Shown here: positions 48,297 through 58,570 of the stretch, piece by piece | How the letters are laid out: every line of letters begins with the position of its first letter | Position numbering within the stretch: the stretch's first letter is position 1 | Assembly (NCBI GenBank): GCA_026119855.1 | Contig: JAOWBW010000249.1 | Location: 310,001-374,000, forward strand | DNA: 64,000 nt | Direction of reading: 5' to 3' | Source of the DNA: Campanula takesimana | Lineage: Eukaryota > Streptophyta > Magnoliopsida > Asterales > Campanulaceae | Notes under the pieces: generated by a model | The model's database searches: none | Told to the model about the DNA's origin: nothing | Seen by the model: the letters and a program-made list of their open reading frames with translations, nothing else | Position numbers and translations under genes: made by a program

Positions 48297-51200
48297 ATGA
48301 GGTCTGTTCCTGTGATGGAGTGGAATTTTAATACTCCCTCGGAGTGGGACTGGGAGAATCTGTCCGTGTACAGTGGAAGGGCATCTGAAATTCCCAAGCA
48401 AGGACAGATTTCTAACAATGAGACTGAAGGAAACGTTGTGGTAGATAACGGGTCAATATATTCATCAGGAAGTGGCGGCTTCTCTGGTTTGGGGCATGGT
48501 TCTTGGCACACAAGTTCTGTCTCTGCTTCTGTAAATTCTTCATCGAGGGAGAGAACCAATGCATATAAGGATATTGATGATGTTCCTAAAGATGCCAGTG
48601 AGAAGGACGAGTTTCCTTGGATGTCCAAAAATGGAACTTTCCCTGAGATGGTGGAAGCTTCTGTTGTGTCTGCTGAACCAATGGTTGGTTTAAAGCTAGG
48701 CACGCTGTCAAATAAGACTAAATCTTTTTCTGAGACGCATACATCATCATCTTCTTCGCAACTGAAGAGATCTAGAGCGTCGTATCAGAGTACGTCCCCA
48801 CGTTGTCAAGTTGAAGGATGCAGTCTAGACCTTGTCTCGGCCAAAGATTACCATCGTAGACATAGAATTTGTGAAAGCCATTCCAAGAGCCCAAAAGTCA
48901 TTGTAGCTGGGGTGGTGCGCCGGTTTTGTCAACAGTGCAGCAGGCAAGTTACTACTCCCTCTATCCCAAAACGAATGTCCAAAAAGTTTCTGATGTTGCT
49001 CTTGATCAAGAGCAAATTTGAAGTTGTTTTGGACATTCATTTTGGGACAGTGGTGGTACTTTCTTTCTTCTTCATTTTTTCCGTTTTTCCCTTTTATACA
49101 GTAGGTAAAATGGAAATTTTAGAAGTATTTGAACTCTTCAAGATTGACAATAATGCATTCTTTTTACGGGTACTTGTCAGTTTTTGGCCCTGATAATTCA
49201 TCTTGAGGCCATTGTTGTACAGAGTAACAAGACTGTTATTGTTTGTAGGTTTCATGGGTTGTCTGAATTTGATGATAAGAAGCGAAGCTGTCGTAGACGC
49301 CTCTCTGATCACAATGCCAGACGCCGCAGGCCACAGACAGAGGGTATCCGATTCGGTTCTACACCATTGTCCTCTTCAATATATGGTGATTATTAATCCT
49401 GAAGCCTATACTATTACGTCTATTCTTGGTTCAAACCTGACGTGAACAAAATTTCCATGCGATTTTATTGATCTTTACTGACAATTGCATCCTTAAGTTA
49501 CCCTGCACTTACTTTCAAGACATAATTCAATCTTTGAGAATGATTATGCGCGATGTCATTTGTTTGTTTTGGTTGCTCGCTAACTTCAGTTCATGTGTGC
49601 CACCAAAGTTCTTACATTTCTTCTGGTTTAGCATGAGATAAAGGCATTTACTTTCTAGGTCTGGTTCAGTTTGTGCATTTCATTTGCGTTCATGTAAGTC
49701 ACTTCTTTCTCTTTTTCAACTTGTACAGATAGGAGATCGCAGATGAATTTCTTTGTGAACAAGTTCCACATCCCAGATCCAAATCCAACTTGGGAAAGTG
49801 GCGGCTTCAAGGTTACTCTTGCCGGAGAATCTCTCTTTAGTCTTTCAAAAGGTGGAGGTGTTTATAAGAAATCACATTCGTCAAGTGATGTGATGCCAAG
49901 TTCCATTTCGACGTTAAATCTAGGCTCAGAAAGGGACACCTTGTTCCAGGGACTAACACCTCAGGTCCTTAATCACGGTATGCTTCCCTTATCAATAGAA
50001 CTCTAGTTCCTGTCCTTAATCACGGAGTATTAGTTTGGGTTGTAGTCAATTTTAAGTGAATACTGCTTTCATTGAAATACTTCTTCTGTTTCAAAATGAA
50101 TGTTTAAAAAAAAATTAACATTCATTTTGGGACGGAAGGAGTAGTTTACAAGGGCCTGGCCCGAGTTACCCAAAATGTTATCAATCTATATTATCCCCAA
50201 TTACGTACTACGTATCTTGTTCGAGACCATTCTCTAACTACTTATACATCATAGACTTATTTTGTGCTTACAGTTTCTTCAGCTATATGAAATCATTTGG
50301 CAGTGTATTTATCTCTTCCTTGAATTTAGTGGAACTGAACTGAGACCAATATCACTGCCTATGAAATGGGATCGATACCACTTCCAGGCTAACGTGAATC
50401 AATGTATTATAAAATTTCAGGCCAAGGTTGCCCTGGATATGAGAATATTAGCATGCCACCTAGTACATCCATGGAGCACTGGCCCTGACCTTGCCTGGGA
50501 TACTCAGCAGAGTCTCAATAGTTTCACCCACTGAAATCCATGTAGAGGCGTTCTTAGATAAACTGATGGCCCATAGCGACTCCCTTGTAATGAGTGAAAC
50601 CTACTAGCGTAGATGGTGGAACGCACGATTCATGAGTAACCGGATAGGTAACCGTAGGAGAGGTACTTAATGGGCTTCATAAGGTTAATGTAGCGCACCA
50701 ACATTTGGATCCATGGTTTTGAATCAGAGATCCAGTACGTGTCATGTTGGATCTTTCTAGGGGCGTCAGACGTGTAGAGCCTTTTCTTTGATTGGAAAGA
50801 TACATGAGAGTGACCCTCTAGGGAAGAAGGCTCTTGGAGGTTATACATCATAGACTTATTTTGTGCTTACAGTTTCTTCAGCTATATGAAATCATTTGGC
50901 AGTGTATTTATCTCTTCCTTGAATTTAGTGGAACTGAACTGAGACCAATATCACTGCCTATGAAATGGGATCGATACCACTTCCAGGCTAACGTGAATCA
51001 ATGTATTATAAAATTTCAGGCCAAGGTTGCCCTGGATATGAGAATATTAGCATGCCACCTAGTACATCCATGGAGCACTGGCCCTGACCTTGCCTGGGAT
51101 ACTCAGCAGAGTCTCAATAGTTTCACCCACTGAAATCCATGTAGAGGCGTTCTTAGATAAACTGATGGCCCATAGCGACTCCCTTGTAATGAGTGAAACC

Positions 51201-54200
51201 TACTAGCGTAGATGGTGGAACGCACGATTCATGAGTAACCGGATAGGTAACCGTAGGAGAGGTACTTAATGGGCTTCATAAGGTTAATGTAGCGCACCAA
51301 CATTTGGATCCATGGTTTTGAATCAGAGATCCAGTACGTGTCATGTTGGATCTTTCTAGGGGCGTCAGACGTGTAGAGCCTTTTCTTTGATTGGAAAGAT
51401 ACATGAGAGTGACCCTCTAGGGAAGAAGGCTCTTGGAGGTTTTACATTGGCCACCGAACAGTTGACTCCGAAAGTGGCAGATTTCTCTTTTCCTCTCCTT
51501 CCCCTCCTTGTTGGGGTGAAAGTCTCAGCCACTGAGGAGTCCGAGGTGGAGCCGAAAACACGGAGGAAGTTTCTGGGTGCTATGCGGCCAGATCATCTGC
51601 GTGCATAGGCATCAGAGAGTGCTATGCAAGTGCACCATTCGCGCGCATAGGTGCGATTCAAGGATTTTGTCAGCTTCCTATTCTGAACGGTTTCCAACTT
51701 GAAATAGGTTTTAAGGGCTTTCGGTGTAAACCCTTTATAAACATGAATGACAACCAGAAACAAGGTGTGCTTGAGGGGAAAGCTAGGATACAAGGGAGAG
51801 AGTCACAAAATAGTGTCTAGAGGCCGGGGCCTAAGAGAGCTGTGAGGGGCTCTCCTACAACCCGTTGTCATGATCGAGATGTGTGTGTTCTTCTAGAAAG
51901 GATAGATATATGAGTTATGAGAGAGAGGGGTTGACATCTGATGCATGCAAAAGGCAGCATGCAATGGAAAGCCAAACAACACAAGAGATGGAAAGCCAGC
52001 AGCCATCGATTAGGATAAGTTTTAGCTACTCTTTTGATAAGGATATTATTAATTATGTCATTTAATTTTGAGTAAACTACCAAACTAACCCGCGTACTAC
52101 TCCAGATTATCAAATTTACCTCCGTACTATTGAAACAACCAATCTAACATGCGTACTATTCATAAATTAATCAAATTGACTCAAATCGTTAATAAATGTT
52201 GTAAATGTTAACTGGCGTTACTAATTTAACGAAACTTACAATTAAAATTTTCAAATTACTCCCATAAATTTAAGAGGGCTAAATGGAACACATCAATTTA
52301 GGTATTAAGCCTCCTTATAGAAACAGCCCAGATTTTAGATCTCAATCAAATTTTGGAAACCTAAGTGATTTCGCAACCTTCTTCTCCGGCCACCCCATCA
52401 CCAGCGATCACTGGCCGACCAACCTCTCCTCCAACAAATTTCTTCCATCTCTTCAGAAGTGCTAAATGAAGCAGCATACTCCAGATCCACCCTCCTCTCT
52501 CCCCTTCATCCCCTCCTCGTAAGTCGGCCCTTCCAGTTCCCTCTAATGAAAATTAATTGAATGGTCTATGCTTTTCTTGGTCTCCTCCAACTTGTGTGTT
52601 TCCTGAAGTTTATCAATGCCTTGGAAAATGACCTTCATGGCTTTTTTGCCCCTAGCCTCATTCACTTTATGGGTCAATGATTCCACAGCCTTCTCATCTC
52701 TTCCATTGGAATAGCTCTTCCTGTTTCTGGGTTTGGTAATGTTTGACACTTAATTCGGTTCAAGAATTAGAGGAGGGCCCTTCATCCACGCGGCAGCTCG
52801 GTTCCTAGAAGACGACCCAGAACGCAAAATGGGTTCTTTTGCAATTGGGTAAGCTGGGTCTGTAGATTTGACACTGTCATTTTTTCCTGGAATTGAAAAG
52901 ATTGTGAATTTGGGATTAAGGTTCTTGAGAGAATTGAGACTGTTTAAATCCCAAATTGGGATGGAGGTGCATGCAGAAAAGGAATTCTAATATGTTTTTG
53001 TATTTCACTCCTTGAAGTTGGTACTCACATCTTTTGTTTGAACGCATGTCCCTCCCCTTTCATATTCGTGTTGTTGATATCCAATTGCCAGATCTGGGTA
53101 TCTTAAGTGTTTTTAATACAACCTAGATATGTACAAGTAAAGAACTTGCTTTTTGAATTTCAATATGTGGGTTTGTTTGGAGATGGGTTGGTTTTTGAAT
53201 CTCATGGATTGGTGGTGGTGGTGTGGTTGGACAGTGGTGGTGTTAGAGTGGTGTTGATGGACTGAGTTAGATCATGGTGGTGTTGGTGGTGATGTTAGGA
53301 AAAGGGTAAATATGTTGTTTTAGTACTCAGTTAAGCAAGTTAATAGTCTGTTGGGTTATGGGGCAATTTGAAATTTTTGATAGTAATACTTGTTAAATTA
53401 CTAACGCTCGTTAACTTCATTAACATTGGTTAACAATTTTGGTTAATTTTGCTAATTTATCAATAGTACGCATGTTACTTTTGTTGTTTCGATAGTACAG
53501 AGGTAAAGATGAAAATATGAAATAGTACGCGGGTTAACTTGGTAGTTTACTCATTTAATTTTGCAGTCTTTGCAAAGCCTATAAAAGGCTAGCTGAATAA
53601 TGGAATTGACATCCAAGTTTTGAGGCAAAGAAAGCATTAGGGAGTTTGGGGAATTCTCAATAAAAAATTCCTAGGGAGTTTGGGGAATTCTCAATAAAAA
53701 ATTCCTACTCCTATCCCTTTGTGTATTTCAGTTTTCTTCTTTATCATCCCAGCCATTTTCCAACAGCAACATAGCTAACTCAAGCTGTCCCAAATCCTCC
53801 TTTCTAACAACCGAAGGCCCGTGACGTTCCATAACTAAATCATCCCATAACAACATCATGCTCTTACATGTGAGGATCACAAGCGCATAGTTGTAAACAC
53901 CTTCACATATATATGTTGGGAGTGGAGTCCTAAAACCGTGAGGAGGCGGAGGGAGAAAAGGAGTCTAAATCATAGGGGGTTGGTGGAGATCAAGGAGAGG
54001 TCAAAAAAGGAGAAGGAAATCGAGAAGGTGCAGAACAGGGGCTGCACGGCCGTGCATGGGGAGGCATACGGCCGTGCATTACGGGGGGAGGCTAAAGGAG
54101 GCTACTTTTTTGTGGAAAAAATAGAGCACGGCCGCTCCATCCATAGTGCATGGCCGAGCTACACGGCCGAGTAGCAGATTCTCCACGGCCGTGCATGTCG

Positions 54201-56005
54201 GGGGACAGCCCAGTTTTTCTCAGTTTCCTATTTTGACTAGATTTCTTCCATGTATTGATTTAGGACTTCTCCTACACCTATATAAAGGGGATTTCGCCCA
54301 GAGAATATTGTGTGTTTGATAGGAGAAAGCTAGGATACACAAGAGAGCCACAAAATAGTGTCAAGGAGGGGGCCGAGGGCCTAGGAGAGCCATGGGGGGC
54401 GATCCTACAACCCGTCCATGACCGTGTTGTGTGTGTTCATGGGGAGAGATAATAATATGTAGGATAGGGTTGTTTATGGAGAGTAGTCATACTGGATCTG
54501 TGTGAGTGTATGTACTAAGTTGTAACAACTACATATATTATTATAGTGATATCCTAGTTTGGTGCCTCCGGATGTAGTTCATGTGTTGAACGAACCGGGT
54601 TAACAAATTCATGGTGTTATTTATGTTCTTTTATATTATTGTTCATGTGTTGAATTACTTTCTCCATGTTGATGACTGCTAGTTTGGGCTAGTGAATGTG
54701 GAGATCCCCCCAATTCCCCAACAATATATACACACACGCATATTGATTATGGTGAATATCCAGGTTTGGCAATCCCCCATATGTAGTCATGTGTGACGAA
54801 CTGGGTTAAATCTTTGTGTTATCTCTTTCATCTTGATCTGTGTGTTTATTATTTCTCTATATAGTTGATACTACTAGTATTTCAGCTAGAAAGGTGGGTG
54901 GCAACCCCCCCCCCCCCCCACACACAATCCCTAACTCTCCCCAACCACAAATGTACTCCTAATCGCGAGAGGGTGGTATTGCTGCTCAAGCCTAAACTTC
55001 ATCCACCTTGAACAATAACAAACGTTGGCAATCATGTTGTTTGTGGTCTGACATGTTTTGTGTCAGCGAGGAAGAGTTATCCAGCAGTTGCATTCTTTCC
55101 TACTTAGCATTTCCGTGTTCTTTCCCCCTACACATACTCCATGTAATGCAACTATTACTCTTAACAAGAATCCCACACAGACAACCAGTAGGTGTACCTC
55201 CAGCGGTGAAGAGCTAGTTATCCAGCTGTTCATTTTTTTTATGTACTCCCTCCGTCCCACTTTAATCTACAAAACTTGTCATTTTGGCTGTCTCACTTTA
55301 ATCTACAAAATCTCAATTTGAAAACTTTTAATGGGACCCACTTATCATACTCACAACAACTACACACTTACTATTCCCTTTCCCACTTTCTCTCTCCTAC
55401 CCAACTATCTACACTCACAACACATCATCTTTTCAACCTTTTTCTTAATTCTTGTGTCCAAGCTCGTTTTTTGTAAATTAAAGTGGGACGGAGGAATATA
55501 ACTTCATTTCCTTTTGAAAATAAAAAGAAAAAATAGCAGGCCAATTTCCGTGCTACCATGTCTTCTAAAATTGAAAACCTCTAAGTAGGAACTGTTCTCT
55601 CTTTTTCTGGCCTCAAATAGGAAAGCTCTTAAAAAAATTGCCGGAAACTCTTTTTCAGGTTTACTGGAATCTAGAGTCACTTCTAGCTCAGTCATTGAAC
55701 CAGAAGCTCGACGTGCTTTCTCTCTTCTGTCAACAAGTTCTTGGGGTTTGAACGAGCCTGAATCTGTATCTGTGGATCAATTTGGGCATGAAAATGATAT
55801 CAGTTTGGCTCAACCAGGGATGCCATCACAACTCCTGAATTGGGAACTATTGCCTTCTGAATATGTTCGGATTGAACAAACACCTTCCCAGCCCAGGTCT
55901 GATAAATTGGATTTGCAAAATAATGGCATCACCCAACTTCAAGACATTCATTCTTTTAAAGCAGCTCACGAATCTCCATGCTTTTATTCCAATCAGATCA
56001 ACTGA
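48297..56005 (+). CDS. SPL: SQUAMOSA promoter-binding-like transcription factor (SPL2/10/11-like)
   Basis: Nuclear transcription factor that binds GTAC-core DNA and promotes phase change. Coding exons are 48,297-48,943, 49,249-49,385, 49,729-49,977 and 55,659-56,005; joined they give 1,380 nt (459 residues) with all phases matching. The N-terminus reads MEWNFNTPSEWDWENL from a second ATG at 48,315, which fits the clade better than the first ATG. The SBP domain (about residues 169-245) has two zinc sites (CQVEGC..., RFCQQCSRFH) and a nuclear signal (KKRSCRRRLSDHNARRRR), split by the conserved intron after CQQCS. The C-terminus has AFSLLSTSSWGLNEPES, encoded by the miR156 site, and ends FYSNQIN. 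Intron 1 has a GC donor and a MITE 11 bases from it. Intron 3 is 5.7 kb and full of transposons. The frame is intact, so it is probably functional. Confidence 0.88.
48944..49248 (+). other. GC-AG intron 1 of SPL
   Basis: The exon ends CAGTGCAGCAG and the intron starts GCAAGTT, with acceptor TTTGTAG. The AG/G split codon restores the conserved Arg before FH. No GT donor nearby keeps the frame. Confidence 0.85.
48955..49056. mobile_element. MITE in SPL intron 1
   Basis: CTCCCTCTATCCCAAAACGA with an inverted GGACATTCATTTTGGGACAG and a central GCTCTTGATCAAGAGC, flanked by TA-like bases. Confidence 0.8.
50242..51439 (+). repeat. Exact 599-bp tandem duplication
   Basis: 50,242-50,840 and 50,841-51,439 look identical base for base wherever compared. 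The unit begins TTATACATCATAGACTTA and ends CTCTTGGAGG. It is either very recent or an assembly artefact. Each copy holds a potential acceptor (AAAATTTCAG at 50,411-50,420) followed by a short frame in SPL phase that ends in TGA. Confidence 0.93.
51509..51900 (+). repeat. Copia LTR relic
   Basis: Starts TGTTGGGGTGAAAGTC, like the solo LTR at 53,914. It shares GAAAGCTAGGATACA, ACAAAATAGTGTC and CCTACAACCCGT with it. A TATA-like CTTTATAAAC is near 51,733, and CG-rich words are at 51,577-51,656. The remainder is displaced or lost. Confidence 0.65.
52070..53552. mobile_element. Mutator-like non-autonomous element (Pack-MULE candidate)
   Basis: 1,483 bp with a 10-bp duplication ATTTAATTTT (52,060-52,069 and 53,553-53,562). 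The terminal inverted repeats are about 210 bp, beginning GAGTAAACTACCAA and carrying CCCGCGTACTA and ACATGCGTACTATT in both arms, alignable at roughly 75-80% by eye. No transposase. The interior has a plus-strand frame near 52,283-52,465 and a minus-strand frame at 52,543-52,749 (VNEARGKKAMKVIFQGIDK), possibly captured gene pieces. Neither is recognised. Confidence 0.88.
53570..53785 (+). repeat. Possible LTR relic and 35-bp tandem repeat
   Basis: TATA-like CCTATAAAAGGC is at about 53,578-53,589. The unit TAGGGAGTTTGGGGAATTCT... is repeated at 53,638 and 53,673. The stretch ends near AACAGCAACA. The left half may lie at 51,900-52,059, split by the Mutator-type element. Confidence 0.4.
53914..54723 (+). 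mobile_element. Solo Copia LTR with duplication ATATA
   Basis: 810 bp from TGTTGGGAGTGGAG to ATTCCCCAACA, flanked by ATATA (53,909-53,913 and 54,724-54,728). TATATAAAGG at 54,279-54,288 marks the promoter. The U3 part has repeated CG-rich words, including the palindrome TGCACGGCCGTGCA (54,043-54,056). Confidence 0.9.
54745..54960 (+). repeat. LTR relic (U5-like) with C-homopolymer
   Basis: ATCCAGGTTTGGCAATCCCC and ACGAACTGGGTTAAA resemble the solo LTR near 54,550-54,605. A C-run near 54,907-54,919 and CTCCCCAACC follow. It may be the displaced right end of the LTR at 51,509. Confidence 0.5.
55246..55494. mobile_element. Stowaway-type MITE near SPL exon 4
   Basis: CTCCCTCCGTCCCACTTTAA to TAAAGTGGGACGGAGG. 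It ends about 160 bases before the last coding exon. Confidence 0.88.
55713..55732 (+). promoter_or_regulatory. miR156/157 target site in SPL exon 4
   Basis: GTGCTTTCTCTCTTCTGTCA. Compared with the usual SPL target it has C-to-T at position 6, which still allows a G:U pair with miR156. The next base is the mismatch common to SPL targets. It encodes AFSLLS, where most family members have ALSLLS. It makes the mRNA subject to cleavage and translational repression in juvenile tissue. Confidence 0.9.
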
Positions 56006-56043
56006 TGATTAACGCCAAACCCGTTTCGCATCAAGGTTAGTTT

Positions 56044-56094
<51 letters not shown>

Positions 56095-57084
56095 ACGCGC
56101 ACACACACACAAAATCAAGAAACAAGAAAAAGAAAAATAGTGGCAGAGAGCATAATGTTCATGTTGTACAGAAGTAGTTCCTCTTCTGAGTTTCTTGGAC
56201 CTAACTGGCATCCTACAACGTAAAGTGTTACTCCCTCCGTCCCTAAACGAATGTCCATTTTCAAGATTGTACAAAATGAATTTCCTTTTTACAAAAAAAA
56301 ATTGTCCCAAAATGAATACCATTTTTGAGAAAAAAAAAAACTCTCCCTAAATGTGCTTTCACTAAAAAAAAAAATCACCAGTTACTTTATACTTGCAAAA
56401 CTAAGTGTTTGGAATGTGGATAACAAGAATATTTATACATCTTTGCCATTTAATTGTTTAAAAAGTGGAAATTTTCTGAATGTCCCCTAAATGAAATTTG
56501 AACATTCATTTAGGGACAGACATACTAACTTTTGTTGATTTTAATGACGCGTGAATTAGCATTGCATTATAGAGCATGCTTGGACGGATATGGCTAATAG
56601 ATGCATTGCATACATTACAAATTCCCATTTTAACCTAATCTGTCATCTGTTTGCAGATTATTAGGTTGTTTTGGTCAAGCTCGCTGGTCAAGAAATGGAA
56701 GTCAGCTGAACATGCTTGTTCTTTGAGTTGTGATCTGTAAGACCGTATCTACCCTCGCTATTTCATTTGTTTCTACAAATCGCTCGGGTTTTTTTTCCTA
56801 GTTAAATCAAAATAATATAGTATTAGCTCGGATCAGAGATTGTGGCTCCATTAATGCATCACCTGTTTGGGAATATGAACAAATTGCCAGCAAGTTTATT
56901 TTAGCCTCCTTTCCTCCCACTGGACTGTCATGAATATGTAAGATGTTTATTGAATTACTGAAACATGTTCATCCTAGGAAAATGGATCCTAGGATGAACA
57001 TGATTCCCAGTGAAAATTTACGACCAATTCTGTCAATACTGGAAGCTCTGAAATGTAGTCTGAAGTTTTACTGCAAGTGAAAGA
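56006..57084 (+). other. SPL 3' region with (CT)n and a MITE
   Basis: A (CT)n tract lies at 56,045-56,093. A 3' UTR intron from GGTTAG (56,035) to TTTGCAG (56,656) is possible. The MITE 56,231-56,523 starts CTCCCTCCGTCCC and ends TTTAGGGACAGA. No further coding exon. Confidence 0.5.
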
Positions 57085-57208
57085 ATTAAACAAAAGGTTT
57101 CAAATTTGCTCTTAATCAAAAGCAAATCCGAAATTTTTTTTACATTCATTTTAGACGGATGGAGCAGATGGTAGGTAATACTGGAGATGACAAAGCAGGC
57201 CCAAGAGT

Positions 57209-57767
57209 TGTCTGGGTCTTACCGCCTGAAATCCGCAAGGCATATGGGTGGGTTGGGCCTAGGAAATGTGATTCGGGCCTCCGACTAGCCCAAATGTGTG
57301 AAATCCCCTATCTCACATCGGAAAGATATGGACTTTGATTGTGATATATAAGCATCCACTATACTACTATTGAGCACCAATAACATCCATGGACTTTTGG
57401 GTGGCATGGCAGTGGCGAAGCTAGAAATTTTCAAAAAGGGGGTCAAGGTTGTTTGTGGGATAAGTATTATTGTTGAGGTTTACAAATCTAGTATACAAGG
57501 GAGTCAAATAGTTCAATTTTTTCTCAAACTTAAGGGGGGTCAAAATGAATAAATTCATCATTTTTAGTAGTAAAATGTCATTTTCTAAAATTTTGAAGGT
57601 ACTAAAATTGACACATTCCAAAATTCAAGGGCATTTGCCCTAGCCTCGCCACTGTGGCCTGGGGTAAGACGGGTGGACCCAGTTATGTGTGCTCAGTGTA
57701 TCAGTTTGTGGTGTTTATGTAGCGGATCGGGCATGCGGGCTCGGGTTGTTACAAATCGTATCAGAGC
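57209..57767 (+). repeat. LTR remnant with primer-site-like end
   Basis: Contains TCTCACATCGGAAAGATATG and GTGATATATAAGCATCC, common in plant LTR and TRIM elements. It ends GGGTTGTTACA at 57,753, followed by a tRNA-Met-like GTATCAGAGC (57,758-57,767). The rest of the element is missing. A hAT MITE is nested inside. Confidence 0.6.
57410..57654. mobile_element. hAT-type MITE, second copy
   Basis: CAGTGGCGAAGCTAG to CTAGCCTCGCCACTG, 245 bp. The flanks TGGCATGG and TGGCCTGG are an 8-bp duplication with one mismatch. Same family as 41,617-41,882. Confidence 0.93.
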
Positions 57768-58203
57768 GGACCCCCGACCGTAAGGCTTGCGAGCTCGCCC
57801 GGGGACGATCTAAGTATTTTTGAGGCGTTGCAATCTATTTTTTCGTGCACATCAGTTAATTTTAGTGTCCATTATGAAATTCAGACAACAAGACTTGCTG
57901 CCTGAAATCTGAAATTTAGTTTCATCGCACTGTCCTCTTTCATTAACTTTATTTATGAAAAATGCTTATGTTATCCGTCAATCTACACCATTTGTATTTA
58001 CACTTTCAAAATTTTGTGGACAACAAAACGAAAACCAAACTTTAGGAATTATGCTATGACAACACTAATATAATTGTAAAACTAAAAAATTAAATGCATA
58101 AATTACATTCTATTTTTAAAAAAAAATAATGGTAAAAATAATAATTAAAAAAAAAGAAGAAGAAGCTGGTTGTGCCTCAAGTGAAAATCTAACACTTTGA
58201 CTA

Positions 58204-58447
58204 CTCCTCCATCCCAAAATGATCTTCACACTTTTTTCAATCGTTACTATGAACGGAATTTGAGCAATAGTTTTAGGTTAATTTAATAATACTAATGAAA
58301 ATCTAATACTTTTTATTGATACACCATCAATAATACTATCAATAACAAGTTTTAGATTTTCATTTGAATAATTAAATCAACCTAAAATTATTGCTCAAAG
58401 TTCTTTCATAGTAATTGCGAAAAAAGTGTGAAGGTCATTTTGGGATG
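58204..58447. mobile_element. Stowaway-type MITE (251-bp subfamily)
   Basis: CTCCTCCATCCCAAAATGATC to GGTCATTTTGGGATGAA. The interior ATAACAAGTTTTAGATTTTC is shared with 30,341-30,591. Confidence 0.85.
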
Positions 58448-58570
58448 AAAATTCAATTAAATTCTTTTGAAAAAATAAATAAATTCAATTAAATAAATGT
58501 TCTTACACTCCTTTATCTATAGCTTATCTATAATCTATAATCTTCTAATCTTCTAGTATAATATAATAAC

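Larger units (their letters stand above)
49978..55658 (+). other. Intron 3 of SPL (5,681 bp), transposon-filled
   Basis: Donor G/GTATGC and acceptor TTTTTCAG/GTTTAC join in phase 1. It contains a short MITE (50,080-50,141), the 599-bp tandem duplication, LTR relics, a Mutator-type element, a solo Copia LTR and another MITE. All lie between the SBP exons and the miR156-site exon. Confidence 0.82.

Noticed and set aside
48825..49040. Minus-strand gene overlapping SPL exon 1
   Set aside because: Antisense shadow of the SBP domain running into the intron MITE.
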